From contig PLZV01000057.1 in the NCBI GenBank assembly GCA_003152315.1, forward strand, positions 1 through 64,000: a DNA stretch of 64,000 bases. Direction: 5' to 3'. Numbering within the stretch: position 1 is the stretch's first letter; each line of letters starts with the position of its first letter. The translations under genes and the position numbers were made by a program. Positions 15,778 through 24,246 of the stretch are shown piece by piece. The DNA comes from Verrucomicrobiota bacterium. GTDB lineage: Bacteria; Verrucomicrobiota; Verrucomicrobiia; Palsa-1439. Under the pieces are notes generated by a model that did not search any database, was not told where the DNA came from, and worked only from the letters and a program-made list of their open reading frames with translations.

Positions 15778-18056
15778 ACAAAGGCTTCGACATAGTCTTT
15801 GCCTCCATCGAACTCGAAAATGAGCCGAAGGTTGTCACCCCGTCCGTGAATTCCTTCCGCGAGTTCCTCGAAAAACGCGCGCGCGTTAAGACGCCCGACG
15901 GCACGTATCGCGCGTACACCTTTGATGGACGCGAGGCGTTGGAATTTGTGGTGGGGATCATTGATCGGGTGCTCGGCTCCGATTGTAGCCGCGCCGCTCT
16001 GTCGGCGCGTGACGGCGACCCCACGGCGACAGAGCGCCGTGGCTACAACTCAAAGACGTGCGGTCCCATCTCCGACGCCCGCCTCACCGCCACCGGTTCT
16101 GCGCAATGGGGGAAAACGATTCTGGAGTTGAATCTCCTCGCCTACGCCGCCGGCATTCAGTTCCGCTCCGTCGGCCTCTTCCTGCCGGATGAAGACCTGG
16201 TCGAGGGCATCGTGGACAGCAAGCTTCGCCCCGACGTCCTCGACCAGCAGCCGTGGCTCAATTCCCTAATCACGCTCGGCAAAGCGGAAAACGCCTCGGG
16301 CAAAACCGTCAATCGCAAAGGCCTCTTCACCTGTACTGACGGCCATCGCAAATCGCACGGGATGATCCACGGCATGCAGAAGATCCCCACGACGTTCAGT
16401 TTCGACATCGTGATCGAGGACGAGAAGGACGACATCCCGCCAACCATGTCGCGCTACCTCACCGCCCGCATGACCGCCAGCGATCTGCGATTCCGCCTGA
16501 GTATCGGCACCCAGCGTTACGCCGGCGCGGGACAGAACAAAGAGTTTGAAGACGGCACGATGCACATCGGCCACTTCACCTGCGCCGTGTGCGGTCACAA
16601 GCAAAACCCCGAAGAAAACTGGCCGCAAATCTGTCGGCTGGTGGTGGGTGATGCGCCGCGCGTTGATGACCCGCAACTGACGTTGGAAGGGAATTTCCGA
16701 AGGCCTGTCACCCTGAGTCCCGTCATGCGACGGGATCCCGCAGGATTGCGGGACTTGTCGAAGGGTCTCAGTCGTACCGGTCAAACGACAGAGATTCTTC
16801 GCTGCGCTCAGAATGACAACCAAGAGGGAACGGTTCGCTCACCACGCATTCCGTCTCCTCTCCCCTTGGGGGAGAGGATGGGTGAGGGGAACCTCTTCGA
16901 TTTCCTCCCTGATTCCCACTTCTACCTCGCCTGCGTTCATTGCGGCACACCGCTCGACCGCCACGCCCCCGAATTTATCCCACTCCACCCGGAGCGGGAG
17001 AAGTTGCAGCACTGGTCCGTCCGCATTTCGCAACTACTCGTCGCGGCCATCGCGTTGAAGCAAATCGTGGCCGATTGGTGCCACAACGCCGTGCAAGACC
17101 CGGACGCGATGAAGACGTTCTACGTCGATCGTCTCGGCCTGCCGCGTTCCAGCAGCCAGCAACTCGACCAGAAGATCCTCGACCGCGCCGGCAGTCTGGA
17201 ACACTTCGACCTCTCACTGTCGCCGCGTCCCAACACCACACGTTTTGCCGGTCTCGACACGGGAGATCGTTGCTGGCTGACCGTCCGCGAAATCGAATCA
17301 CCAACCATAAAGCGCATCACCTGGCTGGAGCAACTCAGCGCCGAACGCGTTCGCGCCCGCGTGCCGCAGGTGTTCGAGTTGTTGGGAGTCAGCGCGCTCT
17401 TCGTCGATGCCGGTCCTTTGCGCGACCTCGCGCGCGATCTCTGTTTTCTGTTGAATGGTCTCACCAGCTTTCATCCCTCGCCGCTTCCCGATCCCGAGCG
17501 CGCGGTCATCCATTTTCCCGGCGGCCTCACCTGGGACGGCGCGAACCAGCGCTGGCGGGGGCTGCGTTGCGCCGCCGTCGAGTTCACGCTCAAGGAAGGG
17601 AAGGGGATCATCCACAAACTCGGCATCACGCAGGACGGCCTCTTTTATCCCGTCATCGCCTGCAATCGTGACGAGACCATCGAGCGCGTCGTCAATGAAT
17701 TGCTCACCGCCGCCGAGAACGTCATTGAGGTCATCGACGGCAAACTGCGCACCACGCCGTCGATTCGCCTCCCGCAACGGGGAGTCGCCACGCCGAAGAT
17801 CATCGACACGTTCGACGCCCACATCGTTTCCGGCAGCCGCCGCGAACGCGACGAACGCGGCCACGCCGAGCATTTCGTCGACGGTTGCGAAAATCATCTG
17901 CTGCTCAGCGACGCCTACAGCGCGCTCGCGGAATCCGTGTGTGTCCACCCCATCGCGCCCCCTCCCACCAGCGCGATGAATCCCACCACCTCCCGCACAC
18001 TCGGAAACCGCGGCCGCTGGGGCGCGCCGATTTTTGCTCGGAGGATATGGTCATGA
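15774..18056 (+). CDS. phage terminase large subunit (GpA-like) with in-frame palindromic inserts
   Basis: A 760-residue packaging ATPase-nuclease. Walker A is GSAQWGKT at 108-115; a Walker B-like segment IVIEDEKDD lies near 212-220. Two CxxC knuckles (FTCAVC near 268 and LACVHC near 386) form the zinc ribbon typical of GpA-type terminases. A nuclease domain is expected in the C-terminal half. Two blocks are foreign: 15983-16048 (22 codons just before Walker A) and about 16704-16893 (about 63 codons between the two zinc knuckles). Both are palindromic repeats read through in frame, which explains the length above a normal 600-650 residues. The enzyme should translocate DNA into proheads; whether it tolerates the inserts is unknown. 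Confidence 0.88.
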   Translation: MNKGFDIVFASIELENEPKVVTPSVNSFREFLEKRARVKTPDGTYRAYTFDGREALEFVVGIIDRVLGSDCSRAALSARDGDPTATERRGYNSKTCGPISDARLTATGSAQWGKTILELNLLAYAAGIQFRSVGLFLPDEDLVEGIVDSKLRPDVLDQQPWLNSLITLGKAENASGKTVNRKGLFTCTDGHRKSHGMIHGMQKIPTTFSFDIVIEDEKDDIPPTMSRYLTARMTASDLRFRLSIGTQRYAGAGQNKEFEDGTMHIGHFTCAVCGHKQNPEENWPQICRLVVGDAPRVDDPQLTLEGNFRRPVTLSPVMRRDPAGLRDLSKGLSRTGQTTEILRCAQNDNQEGTVRSPRIPSPLPLGERMGEGNLFDFLPDSHFYLACVHCGTPLDRHAPEFIPLHPEREKLQHWSVRISQLLVAAIALKQIVADWCHNAVQDPDAMKTFYVDRLGLPRSSSQQLDQKILDRAGSLEHFDLSLSPRPNTTRFAGLDTGDRCWLTVREIESPTIKRITWLEQLSAERVRARVPQVFELLGVSALFVDAGPLRDLARDLCFLLNGLTSFHPSPLPDPERAVIHFPGGLTWDGANQRWRGLRCAAVEFTLKEGKGIIHKLGITQDGLFYPVIACNRDETIERVVNELLTAAENVIEVIDGKLRTTPSIRLPQRGVATPKIIDTFDAHIVSGSRRERDERGHAEHFVDGCENHLLLSDAYSALAESVCVHPIAPPPTSAMNPTTSRTLGNRGRWGAPIFARRIWS
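15983..16048. repeat. palindromic element inside the terminase gene
   Basis: 66 bp with arms TTGTAGCCGCGCCGCTCTGT and ACAGAGCGCCGTGGCTACAA, which are nearly perfect inverted repeats. The length is exactly 22 codons, so the reading frame is kept. Confidence 0.9.
16704..16893. repeat. composite of palindromic elements inside the terminase gene
   Basis: Three repeats lie in a row: TGTCACCCTGAG...CTCAGAATGACA (about 16707-16818), with ATCCCGCAGGATTGCGGGAC nested in it (about 16734-16753, as in the SRAP pseudogenes), then CTCTCCCCTTGGGGGAGAG with its tail (16855-16893). All are translated without a stop. Confidence 0.9.
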
Positions 18057-18064
18057 ACGTCGTT

Positions 18065-18128
18065 GGAGGGACACGCTCCGTCGTGTCCGAAATAAAACAG
18101 AAGCGGTCGCGACGGAGCGCGACCCTCC
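18065..18128. repeat. palindromic element PE1 between terminase and the next gene
   Basis: Left arm GGAGGGACACGCTCCGTCG, right arm GCGACGGAGCGCGACCCTCC. It starts nine bases after the terminase stop, and the next gene's AAGGAG lies directly behind it. Confidence 0.9.
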
Positions 18129-18145
18129 AAAAGGAGAAATCCAAA

Positions 18146-18541
18146 ATGAAGAAGCTCATGTTCTCACTGCTGCTCACCGCAACCGTCCTGGCGACATACG
18201 TGTACGCCCAAACCGGCTACCCGCTCGGCTCGGACGTCGCGTCCACGATCACCACGAACAAATTCAACATCGTCGGCACCAGTTCGACGCTCGTGGCGAC
18301 CGACAACGCCGACCGCGTCTTCTGCAAGATCGTCCAGCGCGGCACCAACGCCATCGACGTCGGTTACAGCCTCACCGTGACGAACGGCCAACAGGACTAT
18401 ATCGCCGGCACGGTCGGCAGCACGTGGGACACGAAACGCCCCACGCTCTACAAGGGAGCCATCTCCGCGATTCTCGACAGCTCCACGGCGACCCTCACCT
18501 CCGCCGTCACCGTCATCGAAGGCACGCGCCAGAGTTTCTAA
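18146..18541 (+). CDS. small exported protein within the phage cluster
   Basis: A 131-residue protein with a typical Sec signal peptide (MKKLMFSLLLTATVLATYVYA, cleavage near 21) and a beta-rich mature part (SSTLVATDNADRVFCKIV, YSLTVTNG). AAGGAG lies nine bases before the ATG at 18146. A secreted protein between the terminase and portal genes is unusual for a tailed phage. It may be a cargo ('moron') gene, or the mature part may be a decoration-type protein whose N-terminus merely resembles a signal. No family was recognised. Confidence 0.65.
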   Translation: MKKLMFSLLLTATVLATYVYAQTGYPLGSDVASTITTNKFNIVGTSSTLVATDNADRVFCKIVQRGTNAIDVGYSLTVTNGQQDYIAGTVGSTWDTKRPTLYKGAISAILDSSTATLTSAVTVIEGTRQSF

Positions 18542-18567
18542 CCATCGCGTTGCTCACGAGAAATCCC

Positions 18568-20103
18568 ATGGCCAATCGCCTCAGAAAAACATGGCAGACG
18601 CTGAAAGGTTTTGGCACGGAAATATTCCGCGCTGACAGCGCCGGCCTCTTCCAATTCGGTGAGAGCAATCTCGTCGACACACCTCGGAAAACGGGCGGGA
18701 CGCCCGTTCTACCCCAGCCCGGCACCATCGTCAAAGCGCAGGTAGCAGAGCGCTGGATGAACCAGGTCACGCGCGGCCTCACGCCCGAGGCCGTCGATGA
18801 TTATCTCACCACAGCGATCAGCGGCGACACGCTGAACCAGTTCGCGCTCTTCGAGGAGATGGAAGAGAAATGGCCCGAACTGCGTCTTGCGCTCTACAAA
18901 CACAAGTTGAAAGCCGGCCGCCGCAACCCGCGCATCGTTCCGCCTGATCATCCGCAAAATCCCGCGCTTGCCAAAGAGAAGGCCGACTTCGCGAACTACG
19001 TCTTCGCCGCGATGCGCAACTGGCATCGCACCGCCTTCAATCTTCTCGACGCGGTCGGCAAAGGCATCAGCGGCGCGGAGATCGATTGGCAACCAAGGGA
19101 GGTGGTCGGGCCCGGCCGTTCCGGGCATCGCGCCGCCGTGGTCATCGCGGAAATGCCGTGGGTGAATTACCGCCACTGGAGTTGGTGGTGGGACAAGCCC
19201 GAGTTGCAGTTGTTCCCCGACCTGCGCAACCGCGGCCTGCACATCGACGTGCCCGACCGCAAGTTCGTCATCTTCCATCACCTCTCGAAGAGCGGCCATC
19301 CCGCTCGCGCCGCGATGCTGCGCCCGCTCGCCTGGTACTTCCTCATCTACCTCTACACGATGAAGGACTGGAGCACGCTCGCGGAAACTTTCGGTGTCGA
19401 TATCGCCCACGCGTTTTGCAACAAGGACGCGACGCAGGAGCAGCGCAATGCGATCCTCCTGCATCTTTCCCGGCTTGCCGCGCGCGCCGGGGTGTTCGAC
19501 GAAGGGACGGTCGTCAATCTCCAGCGCGCCGCCAGCGGCAGCTCGTTCCCGCAGGAAGCGCTGGTGAAATATTGCTCCGAGAAAGCGCTCGAATGTCTCC
19601 TTGGCGCAACGCTCGGCACGCAAGCCGGCATCCGCGGCGCGCGTTCCCTCGGATTGGTGCAGCAAGATGAGACGGAAGAGTTGGTGGATTGGACAGCGCT
19701 CCTTTTCGCCGGAACCATGACCGCCACCGCGTTGCGTTGGTTGATGGACTTCAACTTCGCCGACCCGACCGACAATCCCGTCATGGAATTGCCCGGTGCC
19801 AGCCGGCGCGACATCGCCGCCTTAGCCAACGTCGTCAACACGTTGGTCAATCTCGGCCTGCGCGTCCCCGAATCCTGGGCCCACGCCCAGTTCGACATCC
19901 CGCAATCCGGCGAAACCACCGAGCGCCTGCTAACCCCGAGTCAAAATAGCAGTCCGGATGCGCCCGGTAATCCGCTCAATGGTTCTGCCCACCGCGAGGA
20001 ACTCATCCTTGCCGACTTGGTTACGCGCCTTGGGCCGCCAAAGGAGGCGAATCCAGCGGCGAGAGTCGGCACAATCCACGAACCCTCAGAAGCTGCCAAA
20101 TGA
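18568..20103 (+). CDS. phage portal protein (DUF935, Mu gp29-like)
   Basis: From the ATG at 18568 the protein has 511 residues. LRPLAWYFLIYLYTMKDWST followed by a FGV segment is the signature seen in DUF935 portals of Mu/B3-type phages. ADFANYVFAAMRNWHR and the helical C-terminal half also fit. Portals form the dodecameric DNA channel at the head vertex. Residues near 40-49 (RKTGGTPVLP) come from a palindromic repeat (18685-18712) embedded in the gene. It follows the terminase, as expected, but with the small exported gene between them. Confidence 0.85.
   Translation: MANRLRKTWQTLKGFGTEIFRADSAGLFQFGESNLVDTPRKTGGTPVLPQPGTIVKAQVAERWMNQVTRGLTPEAVDDYLTTAISGDTLNQFALFEEMEEKWPELRLALYKHKLKAGRRNPRIVPPDHPQNPALAKEKADFANYVFAAMRNWHRTAFNLLDAVGKGISGAEIDWQPREVVGPGRSGHRAAVVIAEMPWVNYRHWSWWWDKPELQLFPDLRNRGLHIDVPDRKFVIFHHLSKSGHPARAAMLRPLAWYFLIYLYTMKDWSTLAETFGVDIAHAFCNKDATQEQRNAILLHLSRLAARAGVFDEGTVVNLQRAASGSSFPQEALVKYCSEKALECLLGATLGTQAGIRGARSLGLVQQDETEELVDWTALLFAGTMTATALRWLMDFNFADPTDNPVMELPGASRRDIAALANVVNTLVNLGLRVPESWAHAQFDIPQSGETTERLLTPSQNSSPDAPGNPLNGSAHREELILADLVTRLGPPKEANPAARVGTIHEPSEAAK
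18685..18712. repeat. palindromic element inside the portal gene
   Basis: GAAAACGGGCGGGACGCCCGTTC is an inverted repeat of the same family as 10714-10740. It is translated in frame as the RKTGGTPVLP peptide. Confidence 0.85.
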
Positions 20104-20518
20104 GAATCATCTGTGGAACGGACATGCACGCAACCAAAAACATAAGTGAGGAATCCAGATGGGACAGCGAGCCCGATTTTGGCAGCAGACTCACCATCCG
20201 GGCATCTAGAAGGAAAGTACCTGTGACAATGATTGTACTCACGTTCGTACGCAGACGAATGGAGGTCTTCAGGGGGGTCATCACCTCATCATACTTGGGA
20301 GCAGGAGTGCCGAGTGCTGCAGCCAGGATCGAGTCGCGTCTCACTCCCGACTCTGTTCGCTGCAAGTTGTATGACCAAATCTTGGTCAGAATTATCATCC
20401 ACGCTGTGGTTACGAATGCGTTCAACAATGCTATCGCCACCATCATCTCTGGTTTCACAATACCGAACCTTACCTCCCTTATTTGTCCCGCACAAGCTGT
20501 TTGCTCCCAATTCGTCAC
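20021..20518 (-). CDS. possible antisense membrane protein in the phage cluster
   Basis: The 456-base gap between portal and protease has no good plus-strand gene, but the minus strand holds 165 codons. A second start, MMVAIALLNAFVTTAWMIIL, would begin at about 20446. Three hydrophobic segments are visible (about 25-45, 95-112 and 127-145), separated by basic loops, a believable small membrane protein. It ends inside the portal gene, and the composition here is more AT-rich than its neighbours. It could be a separately transcribed cargo gene. No family was recognised and no strong ribosome-binding site is seen. Confidence 0.4.
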   Translation of the reverse strand: MTNWEQTACAGQIREVRFGIVKPEMMVAIALLNAFVTTAWMIILTKIWSYNLQRTESGVRRDSILAAALGTPAPKYDEVMTPLKTSIRLRTNVSTIIVTGTFLLDARMVSLLPKSGSLSHLDSSLMFLVACMSVPQMILIWQLLRVRGLCRLSPLDSPPLAAQGA

Positions 20519-20559
20519 TCACAGCACAACGAGCTCAACCACGTTCTCAGGAGACCACC

Positions 20560-21657
20560 ATGTCTGAATCGACAACACAACTAATCCCCAACGTTATCGC
20601 CCTAACCGGTCTTTCGACCGCAATTCAAAATCCAAAATCGGCAATCCAAAATGGCCCCGATCTGTGGATCGTCTACCTGCCGAAAGGCGACCGCGCCGTT
20701 GACCAAAACGCCGAGGACGGGACGCCGACGAAATTGCGTGTCAATCCCTCCGCGCTTTCCGCCAAACGCATGGAAGCCGCGCGCCGTCTCGCCGCCGCGA
20801 AGCCCAATACCAATCAACCTTACACGGATTATAACCATGACGATAAGGAAGCCAGCGGTCGCCCGTTGAAATTCGCGTGGCATGACGACCTCGGTGTGAT
20901 CGGTCTCACGCGGCGGACGCTCCAGGCCATCGAACGCACCACCGGCGATCCGCCCGAGTTCCAGGCCTTCTCGCCGCACGTGCCCATCGATCCCGAATCG
21001 GGCGAGGCGGTTGGTATCTATATGAACTGCGGCGGTTTCGTGAACCGCCCGCTCTTCGGCGACGCGACTTCGCTCTCCGCCGCCGCGCACCTCCCGCAGG
21101 AATTAGTCGCCGCCAACTCGAACGAAGTCGAACTCGTGAGCGCCGCGCCGGACGAAGTTCATCCTTTCAGCGAACTCATCGCCAAACTCTGCGCGCATTA
21201 CCAACTCGACGCGTCGAAAGTCACCGAACCCGAGTTGATCGCCGCCTTTGAGAAATCCACCGCGCCGCAACCCGCTGAGCTGACCGCAAAGGCTGCGCTT
21301 CACGAACCGTCCGACGAAGAAATCGGTATGGAGCTGGTGGGCTTTGCGGTTGGCTGCGGGATTCTCGCGCCCGCCGAGCAAGCCGAGTGGGAACGCCGTC
21401 TCGCCAAAGACCGCGCGGGTTGGACGAAGGAGTTGCTCGCGAAAGCGCCGAGCGTGTTGCTCGGCCGGGTCATTCAGGATCAATCCGCGGGTGAGGGCGC
21501 GGGCGGCGCGAAGCCAAAAGCGAAATGGGAACAGCGCGTTGAGGAACTTTGCGCGAAGGACCCGCTCATTGCCGCCATTGCCGCCAAAGATCCCGCGCGC
21601 GCCAAATCAATTGCGCTCGAACGAATCGCCAGGGAGGAGCCGCAACTTTTGAAATGA
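20560..21657 (+). CDS. phage head maturation protease / scaffold (Mu I-like)
   Basis: From the ATG at 20560 (AGGAG seven bases upstream) the protein has 365 residues. The N-terminal domain includes WIVYLPKGDR, TDYNHDDKEASGRPLKF and FQAFSPHVPID, in the pattern of Mu gpI-type prohead proteases, where a conserved 'DxxH' region lies in the core. The C-terminal part (about 200-365) is helical, Glu/Lys/Ala-rich and scaffold-like. Such proteins cleave the scaffold and capsid during head assembly. Residues about 20-30 (IQNPKSAIQN) derive from a repeat (20619-20652) of CAAAATCC type inserted in the N-terminus. Confidence 0.8.
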   Translation: MSESTTQLIPNVIALTGLSTAIQNPKSAIQNGPDLWIVYLPKGDRAVDQNAEDGTPTKLRVNPSALSAKRMEAARRLAAAKPNTNQPYTDYNHDDKEASGRPLKFAWHDDLGVIGLTRRTLQAIERTTGDPPEFQAFSPHVPIDPESGEAVGIYMNCGGFVNRPLFGDATSLSAAAHLPQELVAANSNEVELVSAAPDEVHPFSELIAKLCAHYQLDASKVTEPELIAAFEKSTAPQPAELTAKAALHEPSDEEIGMELVGFAVGCGILAPAEQAEWERRLAKDRAGWTKELLAKAPSVLLGRVIQDQSAGEGAGGAKPKAKWEQRVEELCAKDPLIAAIAAKDPARAKSIALERIAREEPQLLK

Positions 21658-21661
21658 AAAT

Positions 21662-21726
21662 GGAGGGCCACGCTCCGTCGTGGCCGCCATAAAAACGGAA
21701 ACGGTCGCGACAGAGCGCGACCCTCC
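21662..21726. repeat. palindromic element PE1 downstream of the protease gene
   Basis: Arms GGAGGGCCACGCTCCGTCG and GCGACAGAGCGCGACCCTCC. It begins four bases after the protease stop, so it sits between cotranscribed genes and could form an RNA hairpin there. Confidence 0.9.
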
Positions 21727-21758
21727 AAGAACAACCAAAAAAAAGAGAAGACAAACAA

Positions 21759-22124
21759 ATGTGGAGCAGAACCGTTGAGACCGCCGTGAAGCTTGGCTTC
21801 GCGGTAAACCGAGGTAGCGCGGACGGCAAAGTCGTTCCCGCCGCCGATGGCACGAAACCGACGTTCCCTGTTTTCAGTGAGCGCCCCGACGTTGGCACGA
21901 TCATCGCCGCGGGCAGCACGGTCGCCATTGTCACCGACGACGGCGACCGCGAAATCTACGTGATCCTGGGCAACACCGTCACCGAATTCCAGTTCGGTAT
22001 GTCGGATTCAAATGGCGCGTGGATTCCCGCGACCACCGGCAATTACACCGGCGTGCAATTCCTCCAAAGCGGCGTTGCCGGCGACGTCGTGAAAGCCCGC
22101 GCCGCGCAATTCAAACTCCCGTAA
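21759..22124 (+). CDS. phage head decoration-like protein
   Basis: A 121-residue, beta-rich protein (GTIIAAGSTVAIVTDDGDRE, NYTGVQFLQSGVAGD) between the protease and the major capsid gene, the usual site of capsid-decorating or stabilising proteins. No family was recognised with certainty. AGAGAAG lies about nine bases upstream of the ATG. Confidence 0.6.
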   Translation: MWSRTVETAVKLGFAVNRGSADGKVVPAADGTKPTFPVFSERPDVGTIIAAGSTVAIVTDDGDREIYVILGNTVTEFQFGMSDSNGAWIPATTGNYTGVQFLQSGVAGDVVKARAAQFKLP

Positions 22125-22148
22125 CGCAACCAGCAAAGGAAAACGCAT

Positions 22149-23168
22149 ATGGCATCCGAACCGCAACTCCTGACCCTTAACGCGCAGCTCACGACGTTCG
22201 TCGCGGGCGTGCAACCGCCCGATTTGCTCGGGCGCATCATCGCGCCGACTTCCCCGGCGCAATTGATCTCCGATGTGAAATTCAACTGGTGGAAATTTGA
22301 TCCCGCCGAGTATCTGCGCAAGCAGGACACGAAGGTCAACCGCCGCGGCACGATTCCCGTGACGGATTTCAGTTTCACCACCGACTCCGATGTACTCGCC
22401 GATCACGGCCAGCAGATCGTGAATCCCAACGACATCAGCCTCCTCAGCGAAGGCCAGCCGCCGCAGATTTTGCAGGCACCGGTGAATGTCCGCATGGCGA
22501 AACTCAAGGCGTTGACCGAGACGTTCTGGTTCTCGCATGAGTTCGAGGCGCGCGACCTCGTTTTTACCGCCGCCAATTACGCGTCGGCCAATACGCGCGT
22601 TGCCGCCACCACCGACATGCTGGACAATGCGGACAACGAGCCCATCAAGATCATCCAGACGTTGATCGACACGCCGTTGATCCCGCCGAACGCGCTCGTT
22701 ATGGGCCTCGCCGTTTGGCGTCCGCTGCAACGGCATCCGCAAATGGTCAGCGCGATCAAGGCCGTCCTCGGCAGTCGCGCCGCCATCAGCGGTCAGGTCA
22801 ATCAGGATGAGGTCGCCGCGTTCTTCGGGTTGAAGCAGGTGCTCGTCGGCAAACAGCGCACCAATAACGCGAACCCCGGCCAGACGGCCAGTTACAGCCG
22901 CATCTGGGGCAAGCACCTCGCCGCGATTCGCATCGAGGACGCGCCGCAGTCCACCGTCTCGCCCTACCCCGGCACCGCCTTGACCGCGTACGGAAACATC
23001 ATGAACGCCGGCCCGGTCTTCGTCGCCTCCCGCACGATCCAGCCCGGCGAAGAAAACGGCGGCCTCTACGGCGCCGTCGCCGACATCATCGGCCACACCC
23101 GCAAGGTCCTCATGGTCAACCAGGATTCCTGCTACTTGCTGCAAAACTGTGTGACCAACGACGTGTAA
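22149..23168 (+). CDS. phage major capsid protein
   Basis: A 339-residue protein placed directly after the protease and decoration genes. It has the mixed beta/alpha composition of HK97-fold capsid proteins (FKWWKF-like segment NWWKFDPAEYLRKQD, FSFTTDSDVLADHGQQI, and the late VMGLAVWRPLQRHP region). It is the only candidate for the shell subunit in the cluster. A copy is expected to form hexamers and pentamers of an icosahedral head. The precise capsid family is not settled from sequence alone. Confidence 0.78.
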   Translation: MASEPQLLTLNAQLTTFVAGVQPPDLLGRIIAPTSPAQLISDVKFNWWKFDPAEYLRKQDTKVNRRGTIPVTDFSFTTDSDVLADHGQQIVNPNDISLLSEGQPPQILQAPVNVRMAKLKALTETFWFSHEFEARDLVFTAANYASANTRVAATTDMLDNADNEPIKIIQTLIDTPLIPPNALVMGLAVWRPLQRHPQMVSAIKAVLGSRAAISGQVNQDEVAAFFGLKQVLVGKQRTNNANPGQTASYSRIWGKHLAAIRIEDAPQSTVSPYPGTALTAYGNIMNAGPVFVASRTIQPGEENGGLYGAVADIIGHTRKVLMVNQDSCYLLQNCVTNDV

Positions 23169-23181
23169 ATCCAAATCCGAT

Positions 23182-23214
23182 CCCTCTCCCCATTTGGGGA
23201 GAGGGTGAGGGGAA
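23182..23214. repeat. palindromic element PE6 upstream of the gp36-like gene
   Basis: CCCTCTCCCCATTTGGGGAG followed by AGGGTGAGGGGAA. Its right end supplies GAGGGG (23207-23212), 11 bases before the next ATG. Confidence 0.88.
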
Positions 23215-23223
23215 TGTAAAAAC

Positions 23224-23700
23224 ATGACAACAATCACCGCCTTCTTGATCGTCGACGACGTGACCGACAGCTTCAGTCCCGCGCAGCTCATCGAGTTGCT
23301 CGACGATCCCGTGAATCCAACGGGCGCGTTGAACACCACCCTCCGCGACAAAATCATCGCCCGCGTCAACGGCGAAGCCAGCAGCCTTACTTCCGGCAAA
23401 CTTGTCTTCCCGTTACAAGTCGACGACACCGACGCCACCAATATCAAAGCCACCCTCGCCGGTTTCGCGCTCGACATGTTCGAGTACTACGCGATGAAGG
23501 ACAAACCGCACATCCTTCAGGCCTTCACCGGCGTACAAGACGGCTACAACCGCGCCATCCAGTGGCTCGAAGCTGTTCGCGACGGCAAAGCCACCATCGG
23601 CACGAGCAAAACCGTCTCCGGCGCCGAAGCCCGCAACGCCGCCATCGAAACCAGTCATCACCAGGGCACATTCGAACGAAAACGAATGAGAGGTTGGTAG
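23224..23700 (+). CDS. DUF1320 (Mu gp36-like) phage protein
   Basis: A 158-residue protein. It matches the gp36 type: FLIVDDVTDSFSPAQLIELL at the N-terminus and NRAIQWLEAVRDGKATI at about 115-131, the 'A..WL..v..Gka.l' end typical of DUF1320. These are head-tail connector or adaptor proteins. The order capsid, DUF1320, gpG, gp37-like is that of Mu-like heads. The likely ribosome-binding site (GAGGGG) belongs to the palindromic repeat just upstream. Confidence 0.82.
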   Translation: MTTITAFLIVDDVTDSFSPAQLIELLDDPVNPTGALNTTLRDKIIARVNGEASSLTSGKLVFPLQVDDTDATNIKATLAGFALDMFEYYAMKDKPHILQAFTGVQDGYNRAIQWLEAVRDGKATIGTSKTVSGAEARNAAIETSHHQGTFERKRMRGW

Positions 23701-23703
23701 CAC

Positions 23704-24246
23704 ATGCCCCTCGCAATTGAACAACGCGGTTTCGACGAACAAGGCCAGCGCCTGCGTCTCATCAGCGACGGCCTCGACAACCTCGATCCGGTCTTGAACG
23801 CAATCGCCTTCGACCTCGCACAAATGTGGCGGGACAACATCAACGCCGGCCCCAACGATCGCTGGCAAGCCGGCCCCTCGTATCGAGCGAACGCCTTCGG
23901 CGGCGTCACGTTGCGCGACAGAGGACTGATGCAGGCCTCCATCGTCGGTCAGCAAACCGGCCCGTCCGAAATCACCGTCGGCAGCCCACTCACGGTCAGC
24001 AACGGCTGGAACCTGCTCGCCATTCACGAGTTCGGTGCGGACGTGATAGCGAAGAACAAAGAATGGCTCACTTTCCGTTACCCGCTCGCTTCCTCTGCCG
24101 AACCCGGCTGGGCACGCAAAAAAGTAATCACCATCCCAAGTCGCCCCACCGCTCCCTTCGATTGGGACCGCGACGAATTAACCCCCGAAGCCGACCAACT
24201 CGTCCGCTCACGCGTCAACGACTACCTCACCGAGTTGTGCCAATGA
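23704..24246 (+). CDS. phage virion morphogenesis protein (Mu gpG-like)
   Basis: A 180-residue protein with the gpG pattern: N-terminal helix MPLAIEQRGFDEQGQRL, IAFDLAQMWRDNINAG, and LRDRGLMQASIVGQQ, then IHEFGADVI. The 'L.dtG.L..Si' and 'iHefG' motifs define the family, which acts in tail-head completion. It overlaps the next gene (ATGA at 24243). Confidence 0.85.
   Translation: MPLAIEQRGFDEQGQRLRLISDGLDNLDPVLNAIAFDLAQMWRDNINAGPNDRWQAGPSYRANAFGGVTLRDRGLMQASIVGQQTGPSEITVGSPLTVSNGWNLLAIHEFGADVIAKNKEWLTFRYPLASSAEPGWARKKVITIPSRPTAPFDWDRDELTPEADQLVRSRVNDYLTELCQ

Noticed and set aside
18709-19665. 318-codon minus-strand frame in the portal gene
   Set aside because: Shadow of the DUF935 portal, which has recognisable family motifs on the plus strand.
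22008-23477. 489-codon minus-strand frame across the capsid gene
   Set aside because: Antisense shadow of capsid and gp36-like genes; no motif, and it crosses gene boundaries.
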